A DNA stretch of 22,765 nt. Origin: UBA5399 sp964592125 (GTDB taxonomy: Bacteria > Bacillota > Clostridia > Christensenellales > Christensenellaceae). Each line of letters starts with the position of its first letter. Within the stretch, counting starts at the first letter, position 1. The stretch is taken from contig CAZQBV010000039.1 in assembly GCA_964592125.1 (NCBI GenBank), forward strand, positions 1-22,765, read 5' to 3'. A program made the translations under genes and the position numbers. Shown here in pieces: positions 1 through 7,592 of the stretch. Under the pieces are notes generated by a model. It searched no databases. It was not told the origin of the DNA and worked only from the letters and a program-made list of their open reading frames with translations.

Positions 1-22
1 TGTTGGTCTGCCACTTGCGATA

Positions 23-487
23 CTACTTCTTGCCACCCGTAAACGGGTCTATATATTCTTTAAACGTCAGTTGCTCATTCACCTGATCCTCCTTTAATTG
101 ATTTTGTATGTATTCTGCTATCTTCTTTGCATTTTTGCCCGCTGTATCTACATAGTATCCTCTACACCAAAAGCTCCTATTCCCATGCTTGTATTTTAGG
201 TTTCCATGTCTTTCATGCAGTAACAGACTACTTTTCCCTTTCAGAAACCCAACAAACCCAGACACGCTCATTTTGGGTGGTATTTCTACTAACATGTGCA
301 CATGATCTGGGCATAACTCCGCTTCTATTATATTTACTTGCTTCCATCTGCACAGTTCTCTTAGTATTGCCCCAATATCTGCTTTTAGTTGCCCATAAAT
401 CACTTTTCTCCTGCACTTTGGAGCAAACACTATGTGATATTTGCAGTTCCATTTTGTATGTGCTAAGCTATTTGTGTCTTTTAACAT
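23..487 (-). CDS. tnpA: IS200/IS605-family transposase TnpA (Y1 HUH)
   Basis: This is a single-strand DNA transposase of the Y1 HUH family, 154 aa with the chosen start, which is normal for IS200 TnpA. The metal-binding HUH motif is His62-Val-His64 in the segment PDHVHMLVEIP, and the nucleophile should be Tyr126 in KKIAEYIQNQ. The N-terminal KYHIVFAPKCRRK is typical. An in-frame ATG lies five codons upstream (500-502). I chose the inner ATG (485-487) because GGAGG sits 8 nt before it, and that GGAGG overlaps the codons directly after the outer ATG. The gene looks intact. It ends with TAG at 23-25. Its ribosome site is sequestered in a leader hairpin, so translation is probably weak. Confidence 0.93.
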   Translation of the reverse strand: MLKDTNSLAHTKWNCKYHIVFAPKCRRKVIYGQLKADIGAILRELCRWKQVNIIEAELCPDHVHMLVEIPPKMSVSGFVGFLKGKSSLLLHERHGNLKYKHGNRSFWCRGYYVDTAGKNAKKIAEYIQNQLKEDQVNEQLTFKEYIDPFTGGKK

Positions 488-490
488 TTT

Positions 491-554
491 AAAATCCTCC
501 ATTTGTTTTTTCTTGGTTGGCAGACCAAGTTCATTTTATCAAATGGAGGATTTT
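491..554 (-). promoter_or_regulatory. tnpA leader hairpin masking the ribosome site
   Basis: Arms AAAATCCTCCATTTG (491-505) and CAAATGGAGGATTTT (540-554) are perfect 15-bp inverted repeats. In the tnpA transcript the CCTCC of the upstream arm pairs with GGAGG, the ribosome site of the ATG at 487, and also covers the outer ATG at 502. The loop holds a second small stem, CTTGGT (512-517) with ACCAAG (524-529). A leader stem that blocks transposase translation is known in IS200; its presence here is read directly from the sequence, its effect is inferred. Confidence 0.8.
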
Positions 555-581
555 TCTTGCATCGCTAAAGCTTTTTCTCTA

Positions 582-600
582 CCACTGGCACAGCCAGTGG
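582..600. repeat. Perfect 8-bp hairpin near the IS left end
   Basis: CCACTGGC and GCCAGTGG are separated by the 3-nt loop ACA. It lies between the tnpA leader and the ychF terminator, with no U-run beside it, so it is not a terminator. A subterminal foldback of the IS200 element is the best reading, but a second copy of the element would be needed to prove it. Confidence 0.5.
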
Positions 601-614
601 TTTCACTGCAAATA

Positions 615-660
615 GAAAAAAGGGGTTGTCTCAGCAATAAATTGAGACAATCCCTCTTTT
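615..660 (-). terminator. Rho-independent terminator of ychF (bidirectional)
   Basis: A 12-bp stem (622-633 with 643-654, one G-U pair on the plus-strand RNA) has a 9-nt loop. It is followed on the minus strand by a U-run encoded by the A-tract at 615-621. It begins 13 nt after the ychF stop. T-rich sequence on the other side (655-661) lets it also stop plus-strand transcription. Confidence 0.85.
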
Positions 661-673
661 TATGTCAGAGCCA

Positions 674-1765
674 CTATACATTAAATCGAAATAACACCAC
701 ATCGCCATCGGCAATCACATAGTCCTTGCCCTCGCTACGCACAGCGCCCTGCTCCTTTGCCACCTGCATGCTGCCGCCCAGCTCCTTCAGCTTGTCGAAA
801 GCCACAATTTCCGCACGAATAAAACCACGCTCAAAATCCGTATGTATTTTGCCCGCTGCCTGCGGCGCCTTGGTGCCTTTCACAATCGTCCACGCCCGCA
901 CCTCCGGCTCGCCTGCCGTTAGGTAGCTAATTAGCCCCAGCAATGCATATGCTTTTTTTATCAGCTTGGAAAGCCCGCTTTCCCCTATGCCCAGTTCTTC
1001 TATAAACAATTGTTTTTCTTCCTCGCCAAGCCCGGCCAGCTCTTCTTCCACCTTTGCGGAAATCAGCACCACCTCGCTGCCCTGTTTTTCGGCATATTCG
1101 TGAAGCGGCTTTATTTCGGGCACATCCTGCCCCACTTGCTCTTCGGATATATTTGCCACATATATCACGGGCTTGCTGGTTAAAAGAAACATTTCGTTTG
1201 CCATAGCGCGCTGTTCATCCGTTAGATCCACACTGCGCACAAAATTTCCCTTCTCCAGCTCTTCCAGCAACATCTGGCACAGCTCCGTTTCCTGTGCATA
1301 CTTTTTATCACCAGTTTTTATCATTTTCTGCGCCTTGGCCATGCGCTTTTCCACCGTGTCCATATCTGCAAAAATCAGCTCGTAATTGATTGTGGTCACA
1401 TCCCGTAGGGGATCTATAGCGCCATCCACATGGGTGATATTGTCATCTTCAAAGCAACGCACCACCTCTATAATGGCATCCACTTCACGAATGTGAGATA
1501 AAAACTTATTTCCCAACCCCTCGCCTTTGCTGGCACCCTTCACCAGTCCTGCAATGTCCACAAACTCTATTGTGGCAGGCGTAAATTTTTGCGGATGATA
1601 AATTTCCGCAAGGTAATCCAGCCTAGAATCTGGCACCGATACCACACCATAATTCGGCTCTATGGTGCAAAACGGATAGTTTGCGCTTTGTGCGCCCGCT
1701 TGCGTCAATGCATTAAAAAGGGTGCTTTTGCCCACATTGGGCAGTCCCACTACTCCCAGTTTCAT
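674..1765 (-). CDS. ychF: Redox/ribosome-associated P-loop ATPase YchF
   Basis: YchF (bacterial OLA1) is a universally conserved Obg-family P-loop protein that binds ribosomes and prefers ATP to GTP. The 363 aa length equals the E. coli protein. Visible motifs are G1 GLPNVGKS (residues 7-14), the switch region ending TIEPNYG, G3 DIAGLV (70-75), and NISE (205-208), which replaces the NKxD guanine motif as expected for ATP preference. A C-terminal TGS domain (about 278-362) contains KAPQAAGKIHTDFERGFIRA. ATG start at 1765; a GAGG lies about 12 nt upstream, which is a weak site. The gene has its own promoter and terminator and looks monocistronic. Confidence 0.96.
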   Translation of the reverse strand: MKLGVVGLPNVGKSTLFNALTQAGAQSANYPFCTIEPNYGVVSVPDSRLDYLAEIYHPQKFTPATIEFVDIAGLVKGASKGEGLGNKFLSHIREVDAIIEVVRCFEDDNITHVDGAIDPLRDVTTINYELIFADMDTVEKRMAKAQKMIKTGDKKYAQETELCQMLLEELEKGNFVRSVDLTDEQRAMANEMFLLTSKPVIYVANISEEQVGQDVPEIKPLHEYAEKQGSEVVLISAKVEEELAGLGEEEKQLFIEELGIGESGLSKLIKKAYALLGLISYLTAGEPEVRAWTIVKGTKAPQAAGKIHTDFERGFIRAEIVAFDKLKELGGSMQVAKEQGAVRSEGKDYVIADGDVVLFRFNV

Positions 1766-1847
1766 ATTACTCTATTTCCTCATTTCCGGCGGCATCCGCC
1801 TGTGTGTTTGTTGCTATTTCATGTCTATAATAAAATATACCGTATAA

Positions 1848-1876
1848 ATTATACTGTGTGCCCTTTATTTTATCAA
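1848..1876 (-). promoter_or_regulatory. Promoter of ychF
   Basis: Read on the minus strand: TTGATA (1871-1876), 17-nt spacer, TATAAT (1848-1853). This is 5/6 plus 6/6 to the housekeeping consensus. The start of transcription should fall near 1842, giving a leader of about 75 nt. Confidence 0.8.
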
Positions 1877-1878
1877 GC

Positions 1879-1907
1879 TTGTGCTATCATAAAAGCACTG
1901 ATATAAT
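1879..1907 (+). promoter_or_regulatory. Promoter of uppP
   Basis: TTGTGC (1879-1884), 17-nt spacer, TATAAT (1902-1907). The -10 is perfect and the -35 weak. The -35 box lies only 2 bp from the -35 box of the divergent ychF promoter. Confidence 0.65.
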
Positions 1908-1956
1908 CAATGATAAAGTAATGTCAGTTATATATGCAGATTTTAGGGGGGCAAAA

Positions 1957-2751
1957 ATGGATCCATTACAATCAGTTATTATGGGCATTGTGCAGGGCTT
2001 TACAGAGTTTTTACCTGTTTCCAGTTCTGGGCATTTGGCTTTGCTGCAAAACTATATACTAAAAACAGGAGAAATTCCTTTGTTCTACGATGTTATGCTA
2101 CATGTGGGCACACTCATTGCTGTTTTCATAGTGCTTTGGCCAGAAATTACAGCGTTGCTGCGGCATCCCATCAAAAACAAGCTGGGTATGCTAATACTGG
2201 CTTCTTTGCCTGCGGCTGCAGTGGTGCTGGTAATGAAACAGCTATTTCCCACAGCATTGGATGATTTAACAAATGGCGCATATCTTGCCTATGGTTTTTT
2301 TGCCACATCGGTTGTACTGGTGTTGTGCGAGCTAATTGCGCGTCGCTATGAAAAAGGCAAAGAAATAGAGCTGCCTCAGGCAATGGCAATGGGCGCTATG
2401 CAAGCAGTAGCCACTGTGCTGCCCGGTCTTTCTCGCTCTGGTTCCACCATTGCCGGCGGCCTGTTTGCCGGCGCAGGTAGAGAGGCTGCCGCAAAATACG
2501 CTTTCTTAATGTCTATCCCCGCCATATTGGGCAGTACCCTGTTTACAGGGCTGGATGTTGCCAAAACAGGTATGGGCGATGTGTCTGTTGTCTCTTTGGT
2601 AATGGGGGTGGCCGCCGCTGCCATCAGCGGTTTTTTGGCCATTAAGTTTATGCTGGCAATTATCAGCAAACACAAACTCTACGGCTTTGCCATCTACACA
2701 GCCGCATTGGGTGCAGTGCTGCTGATTGGCCCTGCCATGGGTCTGTGGTAA
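1957..2751 (+). CDS. uppP: Undecaprenyl-diphosphatase (BacA/UppP)
   Basis: This integral membrane enzyme dephosphorylates undecaprenyl diphosphate to recycle the lipid carrier for peptidoglycan and other wall polymers; its overproduction gives bacitracin resistance in other bacteria. The 264 aa product has the two family signatures: EFLPVSSSGHL near the N-terminus and PGLSRSGSTIAGG around residue 155. Several hydrophobic helices run through the protein, ending with a helix of about 20 residues. The reading frame is open upstream to 1858, but the ATG at 1957 is preceded by AGGGGGG (1945-1951) and aligns with the family start. It stands alone on the plus strand and converges with the next gene, stop to stop, with 1 nt between them. 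Confidence 0.95.
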   Translation: MDPLQSVIMGIVQGFTEFLPVSSSGHLALLQNYILKTGEIPLFYDVMLHVGTLIAVFIVLWPEITALLRHPIKNKLGMLILASLPAAAVVLVMKQLFPTALDDLTNGAYLAYGFFATSVVLVLCELIARRYEKGKEIELPQAMAMGAMQAVATVLPGLSRSGSTIAGGLFAGAGREAAAKYAFLMSIPAILGSTLFTGLDVAKTGMGDVSVVSLVMGVAAAAISGFLAIKFMLAIISKHKLYGFAIYTAALGAVLLIGPAMGLW

Positions 2752-2752
2752 A

Positions 2753-3292
2753 TTATGGAGATATTTTTACAATATCCATAGCGTTGCCTATCAAGCCCTG
2801 TCGGCGGTCAGCCGTTTCATTTTGCTGCCTGCCGTTGTGGCGTATAAAGTGCAGTAGCCCCATCATTTCCTTCACCGTGCGTATGGAATGGTTGTATTGC
2901 TTGCTGCCAAACTGCGTGGGCGAGTTTACAATGTAAAACGACACTTGTGGCCTGCGCAACGAATTCAAGTATATGCTTATCATCATAGAATTATACACAT
3001 TTGAAATTGTTTTGTTCTCGTAGTATTCAAAATCAATCAAATCCATATACTCGAAAAAATAAACGCCAAATGCTTTAGATGCAGATTGTACGGAAATGGC
3101 AAACTGCTTGTTTTTATCATCTATTGCCAAAAAAAAGATGAAATTATTTGGCAAATATGCGTGATACACCTTGCTCATGTAAAAATCACCGTTTTCATAC
3201 ACAATTCGCTCCAGCTCGCAAGCACAGCAAAGCCCACTACCCGTCACCTTCAACAGTGCACTTTTTTCTCCGCACATCATACATCTTGGCAT
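2753..3292 (-). CDS. Hypothetical zinc-ribbon protein
   Basis: I do not recognise this 179-aa protein by name. The N-terminus carries a putative zinc ribbon: CMMC (residues 4-7), then about 16 residues later CCAC in TGSGLCCACE. The middle has alternating hydrophobic strands, with YFFEYMDLIDFEYYENKTI resembling the PH-like strands that follow zinc ribbons in DUF4428-type Firmicute proteins; that link is only by pattern. There is no signal peptide or clear membrane helix. I used the ATG at 3292, with a weak GGTGA upstream; a TTG at 3307 in the same frame is possible. It is tail to tail with uppP. About 170 nt upstream of it, up to the leuD terminator, hold no gene; a lone TATAAT-like box on the minus strand (3422-3427) has no convincing -35. 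Confidence 0.7.
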   Translation of the reverse strand: MPRCMMCGEKSALLKVTGSGLCCACELERIVYENGDFYMSKVYHAYLPNNFIFFLAIDDKNKQFAISVQSASKAFGVYFFEYMDLIDFEYYENKTISNVYNSMMISIYLNSLRRPQVSFYIVNSPTQFGSKQYNHSIRTVKEMMGLLHFIRHNGRQQNETADRRQGLIGNAMDIVKISP

Positions 3293-3465
3293 ACATTCAC
3301 CATCCAAAAAAACAATTTAGCTACTTAGGTCTTTCTACCAAAACAAGCGTATCATGCTTTCTTAAAAAAGCAAACCGCCCATTTTGCGTTCTATTCTATT
3401 TTTTATTTTGTTTCCCATTTGATTATAAATACACTAGTTAGATCCATTTTACACACAAAACAACA

Positions 3466-3491
3466 AAAAAGCCACCCATTGGCAGCTTTTT
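3466..3491 (-). terminator. Terminator of the ilv-leu operon
   Basis: Arms AAAAAGCCACC (3466-3476) and GGCAGCTTTTT (3481-3491) pair over 11 positions, with two G-U pairs on the RNA and a 4-nt loop. The U-run follows on the minus strand. It lies about 27 nt after the leuD stop and is symmetric enough to act in both directions. Confidence 0.85.
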
Positions 3492-3517
3492 GTTTTATGT
3501 CATTTTAAGTTACCTTA

Positions 3518-4015
3518 TTAAAGCTTATTCTGCTTTACAGCCGCCACCAGCCCGCCACTGGATATAATATCCTGTATGAAGGCCGGGAAGGGCTGTGCGC
3601 GGTATTCTTTTCCTGTGGTTAGGTTTTTTATCACACCACTGGCAAAATCCACTTCCAGCTCGTCATTCAATTTTATTTCCTTGGCTGCTTCTTCACACTC
3701 CATAATGGGCAAACCAATGTTTATGGCATTACGGTAAAAGATACGTGCAAAGTTTTCTGCAATGACACAGCTTACGCCAGATGCTTTTATGGCAATGGGC
3801 GCATGCTCGCGCGAGGAGCCACAGCCAAAGTTTTTTCCTGCAACAATCATATCTCCCTCTTTTACGTTCTTTACAAAGCTGGGGTCTATGTCCTCCATAC
3901 AGTGTGAGGCCAATTCTTTTTCATCTGTGGTGTTCAGGTACCGCGCTGGAATGATTACGTCGGTATCCACATTATCGTTATATTTAAACACTCTTCCGGT
4001 TACTTTGGTTTCCAA
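3518..4015 (-). CDS. leuD: 3-isopropylmalate dehydratase small subunit
   Basis: LeuD is the swivelling domain of isopropylmalate isomerase, which moves the hydroxyl of 2-isopropylmalate to the 3 position; with CimA it also serves citramalate. The 165 aa length fits the short, HacA-like class rather than the roughly 200 aa enterobacterial form. The substrate-binding signature NFGCGSSREHAP is at residues 62-73, and the N-terminus NVDTDVIIPARYL is typical. The start codon is TTG: AAGGAG lies 8 nt before it, while the nearby ATG (out of frame) is only 1 nt from that site. It follows leuC by 24 nt and is the last gene of the operon. Confidence 0.95.
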   Translation of the reverse strand: METKVTGRVFKYNDNVDTDVIIPARYLNTTDEKELASHCMEDIDPSFVKNVKEGDMIVAGKNFGCGSSREHAPIAIKASGVSCVIAENFARIFYRNAINIGLPIMECEEAAKEIKLNDELEVDFASGVIKNLTTGKEYRAQPFPAFIQDIISSGGLVAAVKQNKL

Positions 4016-4039
4016 TGTTCATACTCCTTTTCTCTGCTA

Positions 4040-5299
4040 TTACAGTTCGTATGGCGAAGCCAGCTTGCCCAGCAACGCACTTGTGGCGGCTACCTCTGGG
4101 CTGGCTAAGTACACTTCAGACTTTACGTGCCCCATTCTACCCACAAAGTTGCGGTTGGTGGTGGCAACACATCGTTCACCCTCTGCCAATATACCGCAGT
4201 GCCCGCCTAGGCACGGCCCGCAAGTGGGGGTGGAAACTGCACAGCCCGATTCTATAAATATTTTAACCAAGCCTTCTTCCACTGCCTGCAAATAAATTTT
4301 CTGTGTTGCGGGGAAAATAATGGTTCTCACATTCGGCGATACTTTTTTGCCCACCAATATATCCGCAGCGGCACGCAAATCCGAAATACGGCCATTTGTG
4401 CAAGAACCTATCAACACTTGGTCTATCTCCACTTCCTCGGTCAAATCCTCTACCACTCGAGTGTTGTCTGGCAAATGTGGGATGGACACTGTGGAGCGAA
4501 GCTGCGACAGGTTAATATCTATCACTCTTTCGTACACAGCGTCTTCATCCGGCGCATATTGCTTGAAGGGGCGCTCTGTGCGCTGACGGATAAATTCCAC
4601 GGTCTGGTCATCCACTTCAAATATGCCGTTTTTACCGCCCGCCTCTATTGCCATATTGGCAATACACAAACGGTCGTCCATGGAAAGCGCTGCCAGCCCG
4701 GGGCCGCCAAACTCCATAGATTTATAAAGCGCACCATCCACGCCAATCAGGCCAATGATGTGCAGTATTACATCCTTACCGCTTACATATTTGTTCAGCT
4801 CACCCGTCAGGTTGAAACGGATAGCCGGGGGCACCTTCAGCCACACTTTGCCTGTGGCCATGGCTGCTGCCATATCGGTACTTCCCACACCTGTGGAAAA
4901 TGCACCCAGCGCGCCATAGGTGCAGGTGTGCGAATCTGCGCCAATTACGGCTTCGCCTGCTACCACCAATCCTTTTTCGGGAAGCAGTGCGTGCTCTATG
5001 CCCATTTGCCCCACATCAAAGAAATTTACTATGTTGTGTTTGCGTGCAAACTCGCGTACAAATTTGCATTGCTCGGCCGCCTTAATATCCTTGTTGGGGG
5101 TAAAGTGATCCATTACAAGTGAAATTTTATTGTTGTCAAACACCTCGCGCCCCGTTTTGTTAAACTCTTTAATGGCAACTGGCGCGGTGATATCGTTGGC
5201 CAACACCATATCCAGTTTTATGGATATCAGCTGCCCGGCATACACGCTCTCCAGCCCGGCATGCTGTGCCAGTATTTTTTGTGTCATTGTCATTCCCAC
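4040..5299 (-). CDS. leuC: 3-isopropylmalate dehydratase large subunit
   Basis: LeuC is the catalytic iron-sulfur subunit of isopropylmalate/citramalate isomerase, of the aconitase superfamily. The three ligands of the [4Fe-4S] cluster are visible: Cys300 in GSCTNG, and Cys360 and Cys363 in TCGPCLGGH. The ADSHTCTYGALG segment (121-132) is part of the substrate pocket. At 419 aa it is the short HacA-like class, matching the short LeuD next to it. The start used is GTG at 5299, with AAGGAGAG about 9-11 nt upstream; in-frame ATGs at 5293 and 5287 are alternatives that lie rather far from that site. Confidence 0.95.
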   Translation of the reverse strand: MGMTMTQKILAQHAGLESVYAGQLISIKLDMVLANDITAPVAIKEFNKTGREVFDNNKISLVMDHFTPNKDIKAAEQCKFVREFARKHNIVNFFDVGQMGIEHALLPEKGLVVAGEAVIGADSHTCTYGALGAFSTGVGSTDMAAAMATGKVWLKVPPAIRFNLTGELNKYVSGKDVILHIIGLIGVDGALYKSMEFGGPGLAALSMDDRLCIANMAIEAGGKNGIFEVDDQTVEFIRQRTERPFKQYAPDEDAVYERVIDINLSQLRSTVSIPHLPDNTRVVEDLTEEVEIDQVLIGSCTNGRISDLRAAADILVGKKVSPNVRTIIFPATQKIYLQAVEEGLVKIFIESGCAVSTPTCGPCLGGHCGILAEGERCVATTNRNFVGRMGHVKSEVYLASPEVAATSALLGKLASPYEL

Positions 5300-5347
5300 T
5301 GTTTTATACTCTCCTTCAATACTATATTCATATTTTTTTGCTGTAGA

Positions 5348-5956
5348 TTATTCTGGCAACTCTACCAGTAAAGGCTGACGATCCAGCCCCGGCAGCAACC
5401 GTTCCAGCAAATCTACCGTCCCCATCCTTATGCTACCCGTGCTTCTGCACGGATGACATACAAAATAGTGATTTTCTAACAAGTCCTGATCGATCACAAG
5501 GCGAACCTGCCGCCCCACGTCATTCACCAATGCCAAAACGCTTGCCGATCCGGGCAAAACACCAAGGAAACGTTCCATATCCTCCGCATCTGCGAAAGAC
5601 AGACGCGAGCTTCCAATCTGCTTACTCAAATCTTTGGTGCGAAACCGTTTTGCTCCTGGCATCAAAAGCAGGTAATACATGCTTTTTTGTGCATTGGTCA
5701 AAAACAAGTTTTTGCAGATTTTCGCACCCAGTGCATTTTCTACAGCAACGCACTGTTCTATCGTATCCGCCGCATCGTGTTCCACCCGCACATATGGGAT
5801 CGCAAGCTTATCCAGCAGGCTGTAGGCCGCACGCTCTACTGGCAGGGTGGCGTTATCCTCCGGTCTTTCACAAAACAAAGTCGTGTTCACATACATTATG
5901 CCTGTTGTTTCCCTCCATACACTTTTGTTGCCTGTAGGCAGGGCGTTCTTCTCCAT
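5348..5956 (-). CDS. YbaK/ProX-type aminoacyl-tRNA deacylase
   Basis: This belongs to the YbaK/ProX trans-editing family, most like ProX (ProXp-Ala), which removes alanine wrongly attached to tRNA-Pro. Seen in the 202 aa product: the core from AYSLLDKLAIPYVRVEH (about 44-60), the conserved Lys82 in CKNLFLTN, the GVLPGSAS motif (132-139), and the family ending FVCHPCRSTGSIRM. About 40 residues precede the core. A shorter start at ATG 5896 (182 aa) has GGAGGG 14 nt upstream, whereas the ATG at 5956 has only AGGG 3 nt upstream, so the start is unsettled. It sits between cimA (24 nt) and leuC (48 nt), a strange place for a tRNA quality-control enzyme. The exact tRNA target cannot be read from the sequence. 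Confidence 0.88.
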   Translation of the reverse strand: MEKNALPTGNKSVWRETTGIMYVNTTLFCERPEDNATLPVERAAYSLLDKLAIPYVRVEHDAADTIEQCVAVENALGAKICKNLFLTNAQKSMYYLLLMPGAKRFRTKDLSKQIGSSRLSFADAEDMERFLGVLPGSASVLALVNDVGRQVRLVIDQDLLENHYFVCHPCRSTGSIRMGTVDLLERLLPGLDRQPLLVELPE

Positions 5957-5980
5957 TGTCCCTGTTCCACATACGTTTTG

Positions 5981-7555
5981 TCAACTGTTTTCTTCCAGCG
6001 TCAGCTTATATTCTATGGAGTCACTTAGCGCCATAAAGCTTGCCTCTATGATATCTGTAGAAACGCCCACTGTGTTCCACGAATGCGCTCCATCCGAAGA
6101 TTCTATTAGCACGCGTACCTTTGCCGCTGTGGTGGCACTGCTTTCCAGCACGCGCACCTTGTAGTCTGTCAGCCGCATTGTGTTCAGCGCAGGATAAAAT
6201 CCCTCCAACGCGCCCCTAAGCGCAAGATCCAGCGCATGCACAGGGCCATCGCCCTCTGCCGCAGTAATGCGGCTTTCCTCTCCCACATGCACTTTCACAA
6301 TGGCCGAAGATGGATATTCCTTCTCTGCAAGGGGCTGCTCTCCCATAATTTTGAAGTAATCCAACTTATAGAAGGGCTTGTATTTGTGCAATATCCTGCG
6401 GATCAGCAATTCAAAGCTTTGCTCTGCCGCCTCGTACTGGAAACCCTCAAACTCACGCTGCTTCAGCATATCCACAATCTTGTTTATCATAGGAGATTTT
6501 GCGTCTATTTCGGGATCTATACGCAGTATCTTTTTCATCAGTGTGGCTTTTCCAGACACTTCGCTCATTAGGTAGCGGCGTGCATTGCCCACCGCTTCCG
6601 GCGGCACATGCTCAAAGCTTTCGCGCACCTTTTTCACACCATCTATATGCATGCCACCCTTGTGGGCAAAGGCGCTTGCCCCCACATAGGGCATGGAGGA
6701 AGGCAGCCATATGTTGGAAATATCCGCTATCCGCCGTGCCGTCTCTGTTAGCAATGGCAGGTTTTCTTCGGGTATGCAGCAATAGCCGCGCTTCACTTGC
6801 AAGTTGCCTATTAGCGTGGAAAGATTTGCGTTGCCGCAACGCTCCCCAAACCCCACATAGGTTCCCTGCACCTGCGTGGCGCCAGCATCCACAGCAAACA
6901 TGCTCTGCGCAGTTGCCATGCCGGTATCCTCGTGGCAGTGTATGCCCACCTGTACATCTTCAAACATCTCTACCACCAGCTTTGTTACTGCATAAATATC
7001 CTGTGGGTAGGTGCCGCCATTGGTATCGCACAGGCACAGCACATCCGCGCCGCCCTTTGCCGCCGCCTTCAGCGCGCTGATGGCATAGCCGGGGTTGTTT
7101 TTGTAGCCATCAAAAAAGTGCTCGGCATCAAATATGGTATACTTGCCATTTTGCTTCATATAGGCAATGGTGCTTTCTATCATTGCCAAGTTTTCATCCA
7201 ACGTGGTGTTAATTACTTTTTCCACATGCAAATCCCAACTCTTGCCAAAAATAGATACAGCGGGGGTATCTGCAGACAGCAGCGAAACAAGATTTGCATC
7301 CTCCTCTGGCTGTATTTGCTTGCGACGTGTGCTACCAAACGCGCACAATACCGCATTTTTCAGCGGACGTTCTTTAATGCGCCGGAAAAACTCCATATCT
7401 TTGGGATTGGAGCCAGGGTTTCCCGCCTCTATGTATCCAATTCCCAGCTCATCCAATGTGTGCGCAATATTCAGTTTGTCTTCTACAGAAAAGGCTATCC
7501 CTTCTGATTGCATGCCGTCCCGCAATGTGGAATCGAATACAGTTATCTTTTTCAT
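5981..7555 (-). CDS. cimA: (R)-citramalate synthase
   Basis: CimA condenses pyruvate and acetyl-CoA to (R)-citramalate, the first step of threonine-independent isoleucine synthesis. This is a 524 aa DRE-TIM metallolyase: the N-terminal motif STLRDGMQSEG (9-19), the metal-binding HCHEDTG (206-212), and a C-terminal LeuA-type allosteric domain from about residue 400. It differs from LeuA in DGMQSEG instead of DGEQSPG and in IFDAEHFFDGYK (141-152), both typical of the CimA group (TIGR00977). It lies 37 nt after leuA. No ilvA is present in the window, which agrees with this enzyme supplying 2-ketobutyrate through LeuCD and LeuB. ATG start at 7555. Confidence 0.93.
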   Translation of the reverse strand: MKKITVFDSTLRDGMQSEGIAFSVEDKLNIAHTLDELGIGYIEAGNPGSNPKDMEFFRRIKERPLKNAVLCAFGSTRRKQIQPEEDANLVSLLSADTPAVSIFGKSWDLHVEKVINTTLDENLAMIESTIAYMKQNGKYTIFDAEHFFDGYKNNPGYAISALKAAAKGGADVLCLCDTNGGTYPQDIYAVTKLVVEMFEDVQVGIHCHEDTGMATAQSMFAVDAGATQVQGTYVGFGERCGNANLSTLIGNLQVKRGYCCIPEENLPLLTETARRIADISNIWLPSSMPYVGASAFAHKGGMHIDGVKKVRESFEHVPPEAVGNARRYLMSEVSGKATLMKKILRIDPEIDAKSPMINKIVDMLKQREFEGFQYEAAEQSFELLIRRILHKYKPFYKLDYFKIMGEQPLAEKEYPSSAIVKVHVGEESRITAAEGDGPVHALDLALRGALEGFYPALNTMRLTDYKVRVLESSATTAAKVRVLIESSDGAHSWNTVGVSTDIIEASFMALSDSIEYKLTLEENS

Positions 7556-7592
7556 CCTAATTTACCTCATTTACCTATCCAAACGCTTCTCA

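Larger units (their letters stand above)
1..604 (-). mobile_element. IS200-type insertion sequence (ends not defined)
   Basis: The element holds a single transposase gene and no tnpB, as in the IS200 group. Upstream of tnpA lie a long leader hairpin (491-554) and a perfect 8-bp hairpin with an ACA loop (582-600). The second is a good candidate for the subterminal foldback that TnpA recognises at the left end. The right end, downstream of tnpA, must lie at or before base 22 and may be outside the window. ACCCGT/ACGGGT (35-48) forms a small hairpin inside the last codons of tnpA and could be part of the right-end foldback. The 11-mer TTGGTCTGCCA at 3-13 recurs inverted at 518-528. The exact ends cannot be set from one copy. 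Confidence 0.6.

Noticed and set aside
582..600. Terminator for tnpA or ychF
   Set aside because: The stem has no adjacent U-run on either strand; the real ychF terminator is at 615-660.
1858..1956. Longer UppP N-terminus from 1858
   Set aside because: It would begin before the predicted promoter and adds residues unlike the family; the ATG at 1957 has AGGGGGG in place.
4418..5122. Plus-strand open frame opposite leuC
   Set aside because: It is the shadow of leuC; the residues are His/Cys/Tyr-rich in the way typical of antisense translation.
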